From: Hyphomicrobiales bacterium
GTDB taxonomy: Bacteria; Pseudomonadota; Alphaproteobacteria; Rhizobiales; Aestuariivirgaceae
Direction: 5' to 3'
DNA: 6,674 bases
Assembly (NCBI GenBank): GCA_026987255.1
Contig: JALSNA010000473.1
Span: 1 to 6,674, forward strand
In this document: positions 1 to 5,586 of the stretch, in pieces
Layout of the letters: each line of letters begins with the position of its first letter
Position numbering within the stretch: the stretch's first letter is position 1
The notes under the pieces: generated by a model
Seen by the model: the letters and a program-made list of their open reading frames with translations, nothing else
What the model was told of the DNA's origin: nothing
Database searches by the model: none
Made by a program: the position numbers and the translations under genes

Positions 1-190
1 AGCCCGGCGGGGCATCGAAACCGGTATGCAAGATGGCGCTGTTGCCCTTCGATGCGCCATCGAGAATGTCCGGAGCCTTTTCCAGCAGCACCGTATCGAG
101 TCCATCGAGCGCCATGCGCCGGGCCATGGCGCAGCCGACGACGCCGCCGCCGATGACCGCCACGCCGCATGTGTCGAGGATTGTGCTCAC
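1..190 (-). CDS. FAD-dependent oxidoreductase, GlpA/GlpD-like (partial, N-terminal 63 residues)
   Basis: Only the first 63 codons are present; the gene continues beyond the left edge. The frame opens with GTG (188-190, read on minus), preceded by GGAGG at a suitable distance. The only in-frame ATGs lie inside the nucleotide-binding fold, so GTG is the best start. Residues 10-19 form the first beta strand and glycine-rich FAD loop (VAVIGGGVVG), and the acidic residue ending the second strand is E37 (VLLEK). The stretch SKGNSAILHTGFDA at residues 47-60 is typical of the GlpA/GlpD-type glycerol-3-phosphate dehydrogenase and related L-2-hydroxyglutarate oxidase families. By family knowledge such enzymes oxidise a hydroxy acid or glycerol 3-phosphate using FAD. 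Oxidation of glycerol 3-phosphate to dihydroxyacetone phosphate is inferred from the adjacent GlpR-like regulator and GpdQ-like phosphodiesterase. A related DAO-family oxidase cannot be excluded from this fragment. Confidence 0.85.
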   Translation of the reverse strand, partial: MSTILDTCGVAVIGGGVVGCAMARRMALDGLDTVLLEKAPDILDGASKGNSAILHTGFDAPPG

Positions 191-262
191 CTTGCCCCTC
201 CGGCCTCAATGCAGGCTGTGTCACCGCATCGTTTGCAAATATCCTGCACGGAAATGACCACG

Positions 263-281
263 CAGTAACAAGCTGTGACTG
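263..281. promoter_or_regulatory. Candidate operator upstream of the oxidoreductase gene
   Basis: In the 148-bp gap between the regulator stop and the oxidoreductase GTG, the plus strand reads CAGTAACA, AGC, TGTGACTG. This is an inverted repeat with 7 of 8 arm positions complementary. Its half-sites GTAACA and TGTGAC are identical to those of the palindrome at 1275-1294 in front of the transporter operon, where the spacer is 4 bp instead of 3. I read it as a binding site for the DeoR-family protein encoded next door, acting on the oxidoreductase promoter. No convincing -35/-10 pair was found here: a weak TATTCA lies at 285-280 on minus, and TTGACG at 314-309 is too far from it. No terminator hairpin was seen after the regulator gene. 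Confidence 0.45.
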
Positions 282-338
282 AATAGGCAACAGCACAAAG
301 GGAATTTTCGTCAACTTTCACCCCGGCGCGGTTTGGAT

Positions 339-1118
339 TCAGTTTTGCTCTTCGGCCTGGGCCACGCGCACCATCACGTTGTTTTCCTCCAGGGCGGCGC
401 GCAATTTGCTGTCAGGTTCGGCATCGCAGACCAGATTGTCGATGCAATGCAGCGGGCAGACCTCGAAGGAGGCGATGGCGCCGAATTTCGAGCTGTCCAC
501 CAGGATGGTCAGGGTTTCGGCCTGTTCGATCATCGCCCGCGCCAGCTGCGCCTCTTCGATGTTGTAATCCATCACCCCGGTGCGCACATCCAGCGCGCCG
601 ATGGCCAGGAAGCAGTGATGGGCGCGAAACAGCCGCGCCTGGGCAATGGCCATGGAGCCCACGGTCTGATGGTTGCCGCTGTGGTATTCGCCGCCCAGCA
701 TGAAGGCCCGGCAGCCCTTGCCGGAGTGATCGATGATGCGCGCGATCTCGGTGGAGTTGGTGATCACCGTCAGCCCCTCCACCTTGGCCAGCTGCTCGGC
801 GAAATAGATGGTCGTCGAGCCGGTATCGACGAACACCGTCTCCCCCGGCGCCACCAGCCTGGCGGCCTCCACCGCTATGCGCGCCTTCTCCAGCGCGTGT
901 TTGCTCATGCGCGCCCTGAAGGGGCCCTCGCCGGTGGTCATGGGCAAGGATGCGCCGCCGTGAAACTTGTGCACCAGGCCCGACTGCGCCAGCCGCGTCA
1001 GGTCGCGCCGGATGGTCTCGCGCGAGATGTCCAGCCGCTCCGCCAGCTCGTCCACCGTGGCGCGGCCCCGCTGGCGGATGATGGCAACGATCTCCTGCCG
1101 CCTTTGTGATGGCGTCAT
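339..1118 (-). CDS. DeoR/GlpR-family transcriptional repressor
   Basis: A complete 259-residue protein of normal length for the DeoR family. Residues 1-57 form the winged helix-turn-helix: TVDELAERLDISRETIRRDL at 21-40 includes the family signature SRETIRRDL, and the wing ends in KFHGGA (51-56). The C-terminal sugar-phosphate sensor domain shows FVDTGSTT, VITNSTEIA, LGGEYHSGNHQTVG and LVDSSKFG, typical of this family, in which phosphorylated sugars or glycerol 3-phosphate act as inducers. The ATG start has an AAAGG-like ribosome site about 8 nt upstream. It is transcribed divergently from the transporter operon and points towards the oxidoreductase gene, so it most likely represses one or both units. 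A role as a glycerol-3-phosphate-responsive repressor is inferred from the neighbours; GlpR-type and other DeoR sub-branches are hard to separate by eye. Confidence 0.93.
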   Translation of the reverse strand: MTPSQRRQEIVAIIRQRGRATVDELAERLDISRETIRRDLTRLAQSGLVHKFHGGASLPMTTGEGPFRARMSKHALEKARIAVEAARLVAPGETVFVDTGSTTIYFAEQLAKVEGLTVITNSTEIARIIDHSGKGCRAFMLGGEYHSGNHQTVGSMAIAQARLFRAHHCFLAIGALDVRTGVMDYNIEEAQLARAMIEQAETLTILVDSSKFGAIASFEVCPLHCIDNLVCDAEPDSKLRAALEENNVMVRVAQAEEQN

Positions 1119-1229
1119 TTTCGCGCCTTTCCAGTCGATACGAAAGAACTGGCCGAATCAGTAGGAGCATTTGCCGGTATTGTCCAGCAACCCCCGTGAA
1201 ACTGGGGATAAAGCATCCTGAATGCGCCG

Positions 1230-1259
1230 CAGAATATGATTGTTTGGCCAGATATTCTG
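1230..1259. promoter_or_regulatory. Inverted repeat over the transporter promoter -35 region
   Basis: CAGAATAT (1230-1237) and ATATTCTG (1252-1259) are a perfect 8-bp inverted repeat separated by 14 bp, giving arm centres 22 bp apart, about two helical turns. The proposed -35 hexamer (1240-1245) lies between the arms. The geometry suits a dimeric DNA-binding protein. The sequence differs from the GTAACA/TGTGAC palindrome, so if real it may bind a second regulator. It lies in an AT-rich patch, where such repeats arise more easily by chance. Confidence 0.35.
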
Positions 1260-1269
1260 TGGTTATAAT
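1240..1269 (+). promoter_or_regulatory. Candidate sigma-70 promoter of the ABC transporter operon
   Basis: A perfect TATAAT -10 hexamer at 1264-1269 is preceded, with an 18-bp spacer, by TTGTTT (1240-1245), a partial match to TTGACA. Transcription would start near 1276, leaving a leader of about 130 nt before the binding-protein ATG. The leader could fold through GGCCGG (1321-1326) with CCGGCC (1350-1355) and an inner TGGT/ACCA pairing. The regulator's own minus-strand promoter should also lie within 1119-1300, but I found no clear hexamer pair for it. Confidence 0.55.
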
Positions 1270-1274
1270 CAATC

Positions 1275-1294
1275 TTGTCACAGGCCTGTTACAA
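1275..1294. promoter_or_regulatory. Near-perfect 20-bp palindrome at the likely transcription start (operator)
   Basis: TTGTCACAGG followed by CCTGTTACAA is an inverted repeat with 9 of 10 arm positions complementary, starting 6 bp after the -10 box. A protein bound here would block initiation, the usual arrangement for a repressor. On the minus strand the core reads GTAACA, GGCC, TGTGAC; the same half-sites occur at 263-281. The adjacent DeoR-family gene is the obvious candidate for the binding protein. This is inferred from symmetry, position and recurrence. Confidence 0.6.
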
Positions 1295-1404
1295 AAAACG
1301 GGCACGGCTCTTTCCGCAAAGGCCGGGAAGATGGTGCGCAACAACCAGGCCGGCCGGGGAATTCGCCAAAGCGAAAGCGTCCACACAACCCAGGGAGATA
1401 CATC

Positions 1405-2445
1405 ATGAAAAAATTGACTGTCATGCTGCCGTTGCTGGCTGCCGGCCTCATGGCCTCGACGGCGGCTTCGGCCCGCGACCTGACCATCGTCGGCTGGGGC
1501 GGCACCACCCAGGCGGCCCACAAGGTGGCCTATTTCGAGCCCTTCATGAAGGACACCGGCAAGAAGATCGTCGAGGATTCGTGGAACGGCGAGATGGCCA
1601 AGGTGCGCGGCATGGTCGAAACCGGCAAGATCACCTGGGACGTGATCCAGGTGGAGGCCCCGGAGGTCTTCCAGGGCTGCGAGGAAGGCCTTTTCGAGCC
1701 GCTTCCCTGGGGCGCGAAGCTGGACAAGGCCAAGATGGTCGATGGCGCGGCCGCCGAATGCGGCGCCGGTGTGCTCATCTGGTCCACCATCTTTGCCTAT
1801 GACGCCGACAAGATCAAGGACGGCCCCAAGACCTGGGCCGATTTCTGGAACGTCAAGAAGTGGCCCGGCAAGCGCGGCATGCGCCGCGGCGCCAAGATGG
1901 CCCTGGAGATCGCCCTTGAGGCCGATGGCGTGCCGGTGAAGGATGTCTACAAGGTGCTCTCCACCAAGGAGGGCGTGGACCGCGCCTTCAGGAAGCTCGA
2001 CGAGCTCAAGCCCTACATCCTGTGGTGGAAGGCCGGCGCCGAGCCGCAGCAGCGCCTGGCCGCCGGTGACGTGACCATGACCATGGCCTACAACGCCTGG
2101 ATCTACAAGGTCAACAAGAAGGAGCACCGCAACTTCAAGATCGTCTGGGATGGCAACAACTATTCCATGGACTACTGGGTGGTGGTCAAGGGCTCGCCCA
2201 ACAAGGATCTGGGCATCGATTTCATCAAGTCCACCATCAATCCCAAGCGCCAGGGCGTCTTCTTCAACCGCATCGCCTATGGCTGGACGGTCAAGGGCAC
2301 CGGCAAGTATGTCAAGCCCGAGATGCTCCCCAACCTGCCCACCGCCAACGGTCATCTGGACAATGCCCTGCAGACCAATGTCGAGTTCTGGCTCGACCAT
2401 GGCGAAGAGCTGGAAAAGCGCTTCCAGGCCTGGGTCGCCAAGTAG
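1405..2445 (+). CDS. Periplasmic substrate-binding protein, PotD-like ABC transporter
   Basis: The predicted protein has 346 residues, a usual length for polyamine-type (PotD/extracellular family 1-like) binding proteins. AGGGAG (1392-1397) lies 7 nt before the ATG. An N-terminal signal peptide (MKK, a hydrophobic core at about 4-18, then ASA at 21-23) predicts cleavage before RDLTIVGWGG, so the mature protein is soluble in the periplasm and delivers ligand to the permeases. The segments TWDVIQVEAPEVFQGCEEGLFEPL and LIWSTIFAYDADKIKDGPKTWADFWN are typical of this family. Two cysteines, C92 and C119, could form a disulfide. Database names would probably say spermidine/putrescine, but the ligand cannot be read from the sequence, and the neighbouring phosphodiesterase and GlpA-like gene argue for a phosphodiester or other organic phosphate. 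It is first in the operon and is followed by hairpins that may raise its mRNA level above that of the permeases. Confidence 0.93.
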   Translation: MKKLTVMLPLLAAGLMASTAASARDLTIVGWGGTTQAAHKVAYFEPFMKDTGKKIVEDSWNGEMAKVRGMVETGKITWDVIQVEAPEVFQGCEEGLFEPLPWGAKLDKAKMVDGAAAECGAGVLIWSTIFAYDADKIKDGPKTWADFWNVKKWPGKRGMRRGAKMALEIALEADGVPVKDVYKVLSTKEGVDRAFRKLDELKPYILWWKAGAEPQQRLAAGDVTMTMAYNAWIYKVNKKEHRNFKIVWDGNNYSMDYWVVVKGSPNKDLGIDFIKSTINPKRQGVFFNRIAYGWTVKGTGKYVKPEMLPNLPTANGHLDNALQTNVEFWLDHGEELEKRFQAWVAK

Positions 2446-2454
2446 GCGGCCGGC

Positions 2455-2475
2455 GCGGATGAGTGCTTCATCCGC
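2455..2475 (+). promoter_or_regulatory. Hairpin 1 after the binding-protein gene
   Basis: GCGGATGA (2455-2462) and TCATCCGC (2468-2475) form a perfect 8-bp stem with a 5-nt loop, beginning 9 nt after the stop codon. No T-run follows, so it is not a classical intrinsic terminator. It is better read as a barrier to 3' exonucleases or a partial attenuator between the binding-protein and permease genes. Confidence 0.5.
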
Positions 2476-2492
2476 CTGAAGAAACAACGGCC

Positions 2493-2519
2493 GCCCCGCG
2501 CGCCAGCCGCGCGCGGGGC
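2493..2519 (+). promoter_or_regulatory. Hairpin 2, very GC-rich
   Basis: GCCCCGCGCGC (2493-2503) pairs perfectly with GCGCGCGGGGC (2509-2519), an 11-bp all-G/C stem around a 5-nt loop. This is the most GC-rich perfect stem in the gap. It too lacks a following T-run. Likely role, by inference: transcript stabilisation or partial termination after the binding-protein gene. Confidence 0.5.
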
Positions 2520-2538
2520 CAGGCCGTGTTCCGGGAAA

Positions 2539-2554
2539 GCGGCCGCAAGGCCGC
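2539..2554 (+). promoter_or_regulatory. Hairpin 3 with GCAA tetraloop
   Basis: GCGGCC (2539-2544) and GGCCGC (2549-2554) enclose GCAA, a member of the GNRA family of stable RNA tetraloops. The 6-bp stem is short but entirely G/C. It is the third consecutive hairpin in this gap. Confidence 0.4.
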
Positions 2555-2583
2555 GCCATTCTCCCGCCGGTTCATGCGAAGGC

Positions 2584-2645
2584 GAGCCTTTTCACCTTGC
2601 GCCGCCACCTCGGGCAGCGGTCAGGGCGCAAGCTGAAAAGCGCTC
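2584..2645 (+). promoter_or_regulatory. Hairpin 4, long imperfect stem just before the permease 1 ribosome site
   Basis: The segment 2584-2603 pairs with 2625-2645. CTTGCGCC/GGCGCAAG gives 8 bp next to a 21-nt loop, then there is one C-C mismatch, then CTTTTCA/TGAAAAG (7 bp), then a single-base bulge and GAGC/GCTC (4 bp), for 19 pairs in all. The stem ends 9 nt before the purine-rich ribosome site GGGAAGGGG (2655-2663) of the permease 1 gene. Its length and position suggest influence on permease translation or on transcript processing. No T-run follows, so simple termination is unlikely. Confidence 0.5.
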
Positions 2646-2666
2646 ATACGCAAAGGGAAGGGGATC

Positions 2667-3926
2667 ATGACAGACGCACAGGCTCCGGCCATTCCCGCCG
2701 CCGGCGGCGAGCAGTTGAAACGGCGGCTTCAGCGCGCCGAAAGGCGCAAGAAGATCGAGGCCGTCAGCCTGATCATGCCCTTGCTGGCGGTGATGATCGT
2801 CTTCTACTTCATCCCCATCGCCCTGATGCTCTATCGCAGCATCGACAACACCCAGATGCGGCAGGTCATGCCGCGCACCGCCGATGTCATCGCCAGATGG
2901 GACGGCAAGGATCTGCCCGGCGAGGATGTCTACAAGGCCGCCGCCCAGGACATGAAGGAGGCGCGCCAGAAACACACCATCGCCAAGGCGGCGCGGCGGC
3001 TGAACTTCGACAAGCCGGGTTTTTCCTCGCTCATCTCGCGCACCGCCCGCAAGGTTTCGAAACTCGATGTGGACAAGTGTGAAAACTGCAAGCAGACCCT
3101 GATCTCGATCGACAAGCGCTGGGGCGAAAAGCCCTGGTGGACGGTCATGCAGCGCGGCCTGAAGGATCACACCCTGCTTTATCTGCTTTCGGCCCTGGAT
3201 CTGCGCTATGACGACAACAACCATGTGGTGCGCGTGCCCGAGGAGCAGGCCATCTACATGTCGATCATCGCCCGCACCATCTACATTTCCGCCTCGGTGA
3301 CGATTCTGTGTCTGCTTCTGGGCTTCCCCATCGCCTATTATCTGGCCACCGCCACCCCGAGGGTGCGCAACCTGTTCATGATCGTCCTGCTTTTGGTCTT
3401 CTGGACCTCCCTGCTGGTGCGCACCCTGTCGTGGATCCTCGTGCTGCAGGATTATGGCGTGGTCAACTCCTTCCTCATGTGGGCCGGTATTACCTCGAAA
3501 CCCATCCCCCTGGTGTTCAACCGCTTCGGCGTCTATGTGGCCATGACCCATGTGCTTTTGCCCTTCATGGTGCTGCCGCTCTATTCGGTCATGCGGGTGA
3601 TTCCGAAATCCTACGTGCGCGCCGCCCATTCGCTCGGCGCCACGCCCTTGAAGGCCTTCTGGAGCGTCTATGTGCCCCAGACCCTGCCCGGCATAGGCGC
3701 AGGCGCGCTCATGGTCTTCATCCAGGCCCTGGGCTACTACATCACGCCGGCCCTGGTGGGCGGCTCGCGCGACCAGATGATCAGCTATTTCGTCGCCTTT
3801 TTCGTCAATGAACGGGTGAACTGGTCCATGGCCTCCGCGCTCGGCCTGCTGCTGCTGGTGCTGACCGGCACCATGTATCTGATATTCGGCCGCAAGGTGA
3901 ATATCGCCAACATGAAGATGGGGTGA
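2667..3926 (+). CDS. ABC transporter permease 1, PotB/PotH-like, with large extracytoplasmic insertion
   Basis: The protein has 419 residues, against roughly 280-320 for ordinary PotB-type permeases. A charged cytoplasmic N-terminus (about 15-30) precedes the first membrane segment (about 33-56). A hydrophilic stretch of about 135 residues (60-195) follows, then five more membrane segments at about 200-226, 233-260, 288-311, 343-362 and 388-410. The EAA-like loop that contacts the ATPase is RAAHSLGATPLKAFWSVYVPQTLPG at about 318-342. The extra domain between the first two membrane helices is, from memory, a feature of a known alphaproteobacterial subgroup and not a fusion unique to this locus. 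It contains C138-E-N-C141, a CxxC pair facing the periplasm. The ATG is chosen because a purine-rich GGGAAGGGG lies just upstream. With permease 2 it should form the inner-membrane channel. Its stop is only 5 nt from the next start. Confidence 0.93.
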   Translation: MTDAQAPAIPAAGGEQLKRRLQRAERRKKIEAVSLIMPLLAVMIVFYFIPIALMLYRSIDNTQMRQVMPRTADVIARWDGKDLPGEDVYKAAAQDMKEARQKHTIAKAARRLNFDKPGFSSLISRTARKVSKLDVDKCENCKQTLISIDKRWGEKPWWTVMQRGLKDHTLLYLLSALDLRYDDNNHVVRVPEEQAIYMSIIARTIYISASVTILCLLLGFPIAYYLATATPRVRNLFMIVLLLVFWTSLLVRTLSWILVLQDYGVVNSFLMWAGITSKPIPLVFNRFGVYVAMTHVLLPFMVLPLYSVMRVIPKSYVRAAHSLGATPLKAFWSVYVPQTLPGIGAGALMVFIQALGYYITPALVGGSRDQMISYFVAFFVNERVNWSMASALGLLLLVLTGTMYLIFGRKVNIANMKMG

Positions 3927-3928
3927 TC
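3920..3928 (+). promoter_or_regulatory. Extended ribosome binding site of permease 2
   Basis: GGGGTGATC matches the extended Shine-Dalgarno sequence (GGAGGTGATC) at all but one base and ends 3 nt before the ATG at 3932. It overlaps the stop codon of permease 1, suggesting translational coupling. It supports the ATG at 3932 over the in-frame GTG at 3923, which lies inside this site. Confidence 0.65.
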
Positions 3929-3931
3929 AAA

Positions 3932-4768
3932 ATGGCTCTTCCTCCCTATGCCACCACCGGCCAGCGCATCTGGCATTATGCCTTCAAGGTCATCGCCATC
4001 GGCCTGTTCATCTTCCTGCTGTTCCCGCTGCTGACCATCATTCCGCTGTCGTTCAATTCCGGCGAGTTTCTCTATTATCCGCTCAAGGGCCTCTCCTTGC
4101 GCTGGTATGAGGCCTTCTTCAGCTCCGATGAATGGTGGCGGGCGATGAAGAACTCCGCCATCATCGGGTTTTTCGCCACCATCCTGGCCACCGTTCTGGG
4201 CACCATCGCCGCGGTGGGCATCAACCGCGCCGATTTCCCCGGCAAGCAGGTGCTGCTCGCCCTGCTCATCTCGCCCATGATGGTGCCCCTGGTGATCACC
4301 GCCCTGTCGCTCTATCTCTTCTATGCCCGCTTCGGCATGAACGACACCTACATCGGCCTCATCCTGGCCCATGCCATCCTCGGCATGCCCTTCGTGCTCA
4401 TCACCGTGAGCGCAACCTTGCAAAGCTTCAACACCAACCTGATCCGCGCCGGGGCCTCTCTGGGGGCCTCGCCCACCAAGGTCTTTTTCGACATCATCAT
4501 GCCCAACATCGCCCCGGGCATCGCCTCGGGAGCCATGTTCGCCTTCGCCACCTCGCTGGACGAGGTGGTGGTGGTGCTCTTCGTCGCCGGCCCCGCGCAC
4601 CGCACCTTGCCGCGCCAGATGTTCACCGGCATTCGCGAGCAGCTCAGCCCCACCATCCTGGCCGCCGCCACGGTGCTCATCGTCATCGCCGGGCTGTTCA
4701 TGCTGGTGCTGGAATATCTCAACCGGCGCAACGAGAAGATGGTCGGCCCCATGGAGACCAAGGGATAA
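3932..4768 (+). CDS. ABC transporter permease 2, PotC/PotI-like
   Basis: The protein has 278 residues from the ATG at 3932, the normal length for PotC-type permeases; a GTG three codons upstream is in frame but less likely. Six hydrophobic segments can be placed at about 17-40, 74-98, 105-130, 139-165, 196-218 and 243-266. The early motif LKGLSLRWYEAFF is typical of PotC-like proteins. The EAA-type loop, RAGASLGASPTKVFFDIIMPNIAPG (about 172-196), is the expected contact with the ATPase, and ATSLDEVVV follows as in polyamine-type permeases. It pairs with permease 1 to form the transmembrane channel. The stop is followed after 4 nt by the start of the phosphodiesterase gene. Confidence 0.94.
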   Translation: MALPPYATTGQRIWHYAFKVIAIGLFIFLLFPLLTIIPLSFNSGEFLYYPLKGLSLRWYEAFFSSDEWWRAMKNSAIIGFFATILATVLGTIAAVGINRADFPGKQVLLALLISPMMVPLVITALSLYLFYARFGMNDTYIGLILAHAILGMPFVLITVSATLQSFNTNLIRAGASLGASPTKVFFDIIMPNIAPGIASGAMFAFATSLDEVVVVLFVAGPAHRTLPRQMFTGIREQLSPTILAAATVLIVIAGLFMLVLEYLNRRNEKMVGPMETKG

Positions 4769-4772
4769 GCCG

Positions 4773-5573
4773 ATGCTCTTTGCCCAGATCAGCGATACCC
4801 ACATTGCCGCGCCGGGGGAAAGGCCCCATGGCGTGGCCCCCGTGGGCGAGAACCTGGCGCGCGCCGTGGCCTGCCTGAACCGCCTCGATCCGCGCCCGGA
4901 TTTCGTGCTGCTCACCGGCGATGTCACCAATGGCGGCGCCCTGGAGCAGGCCCGCCACGCCGCCCGCCTGCTGGACGATCTGGACATGCCCTGCCACATC
5001 GTGCCGGGCAACCACGATGACCGCAAGACCCTGGCCAGCGCCTTTCCTCAACAGGTGGTGGGGCAATCCCCCGGCGGCTTCCTCAACCAGGCTTTCGATG
5101 CCGGCCCGCTGCGCTTCATCGGCCTGGACAGCACCACTCCGGGCCAGCCCGGCGGCGCTTTCTGTGAAGCGCGCGCCGCCTGGCTGAAAGAGGCCCTGGC
5201 GGAGCGCCCCGATGCCCCCACGGTGCTTTTCCTGCATCATCCGCCGCTGAAGTTCGGCGTTCTGGAAACCGATGCGGACGGCTTCGACGGCGCCGCCGCG
5301 CTGGCCCGCATCGTCGCGCACAACCGCCAGATCGTGCGCATCCTGTGCGGCCATATCCATCTTTTTGCCCACGGCGCCCTGGCAGGTGTTCCCCTGACCT
5401 GCGCGCCGGCCGCCTCCGGCATGCGCCTGGCCCTGGATCTGACCCGGCGCGCCCCTTCCGCCTTCCACCTCGATGACCCGGCCCTGCTGCTCCACAAGTG
5501 GACCGATGATGCCGGGCTCGTGACCCATCACCTTTACGCACGCGGCGATGAGCCCGCGCATCCTTTTCAATGA
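4773..5573 (+). CDS. Metallophosphodiesterase, GpdQ-like (class III cyclic nucleotide/glycerophosphodiester phosphodiesterase family)
   Basis: The protein has 266 residues and no signal peptide or membrane segment, so it should act in the cytoplasm. All two-metal ligands of the calcineurin-like fold are visible: D8 and H10 (SDTH), D50 (GDVTN), N80 and H81 (GNHDD), H156 (LHHPPL), H194 and H196 (CGHIH). These match, almost position for position, the ligands I recall for GpdQ of Enterobacter aerogenes, a glycerophosphodiesterase of 274 residues, and the N-terminal hundred residues read as a clear relative. The CpdA/Icc cAMP phosphodiesterases are the main alternative in the same superfamily. The gene sits 4 nt after permease 2 and 13 nt before the ATPase, with AAGGGA overlapping the permease 2 end as its ribosome site. 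An enzyme embedded between transporter genes probably hydrolyses the imported compound. Glycerophosphodiester hydrolysis to glycerol 3-phosphate is inferred from this resemblance plus the GlpA-like and GlpR-like neighbours. Confidence 0.9.
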   Translation: MLFAQISDTHIAAPGERPHGVAPVGENLARAVACLNRLDPRPDFVLLTGDVTNGGALEQARHAARLLDDLDMPCHIVPGNHDDRKTLASAFPQQVVGQSPGGFLNQAFDAGPLRFIGLDSTTPGQPGGAFCEARAAWLKEALAERPDAPTVLFLHHPPLKFGVLETDADGFDGAAALARIVAHNRQIVRILCGHIHLFAHGALAGVPLTCAPAASGMRLALDLTRRAPSAFHLDDPALLLHKWTDDAGLVTHHLYARGDEPAHPFQ

Positions 5574-5586
5574 CGGGGAAACGACC

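Noticed and set aside
1119..1145. TTTCG (1119-1123) and CGAAA (1141-1145) as a repressor site near the regulator start
   Set aside because: Only 5-bp arms 17 bp apart, easily due to chance, and much weaker than the palindromes at 263-281 and 1275-1294.
1275..1294. CRP-type site, because of TGTGAC on the minus strand
   Set aside because: The spacing and second half-site do not fit TGTGA-N6-TCACA; the element is a compact palindrome of another type.
1240..1404. N-terminal extension of the binding protein from an upstream start in the same frame
   Set aside because: The ATG at 1405 has a good ribosome site and begins a textbook signal peptide; the extension would bury the signal peptide and overlap the promoter.
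2455..2519. Intrinsic terminator after the binding-protein gene
   Set aside because: The stems are strong but neither is followed by a T-run, and the rest of the transporter operon continues on the same strand; a barrier or attenuator role fits better.
412..2559. Very long minus-strand open frame (715 codons) across the regulator, promoter region and binding-protein gene
   Set aside because: It overlaps two well-supported genes in other frames, its residues have the low-complexity composition of an antisense shadow in GC-rich DNA, and it matches no family I recognise.
3785..5026. Minus-strand open frame of 413 codons opposite permease 2 and the phosphodiesterase
   Set aside because: The composition is rich in G, H, E and Q with no recognisable domain, and it lies opposite genes with clear family motifs; a third-position GC shadow.
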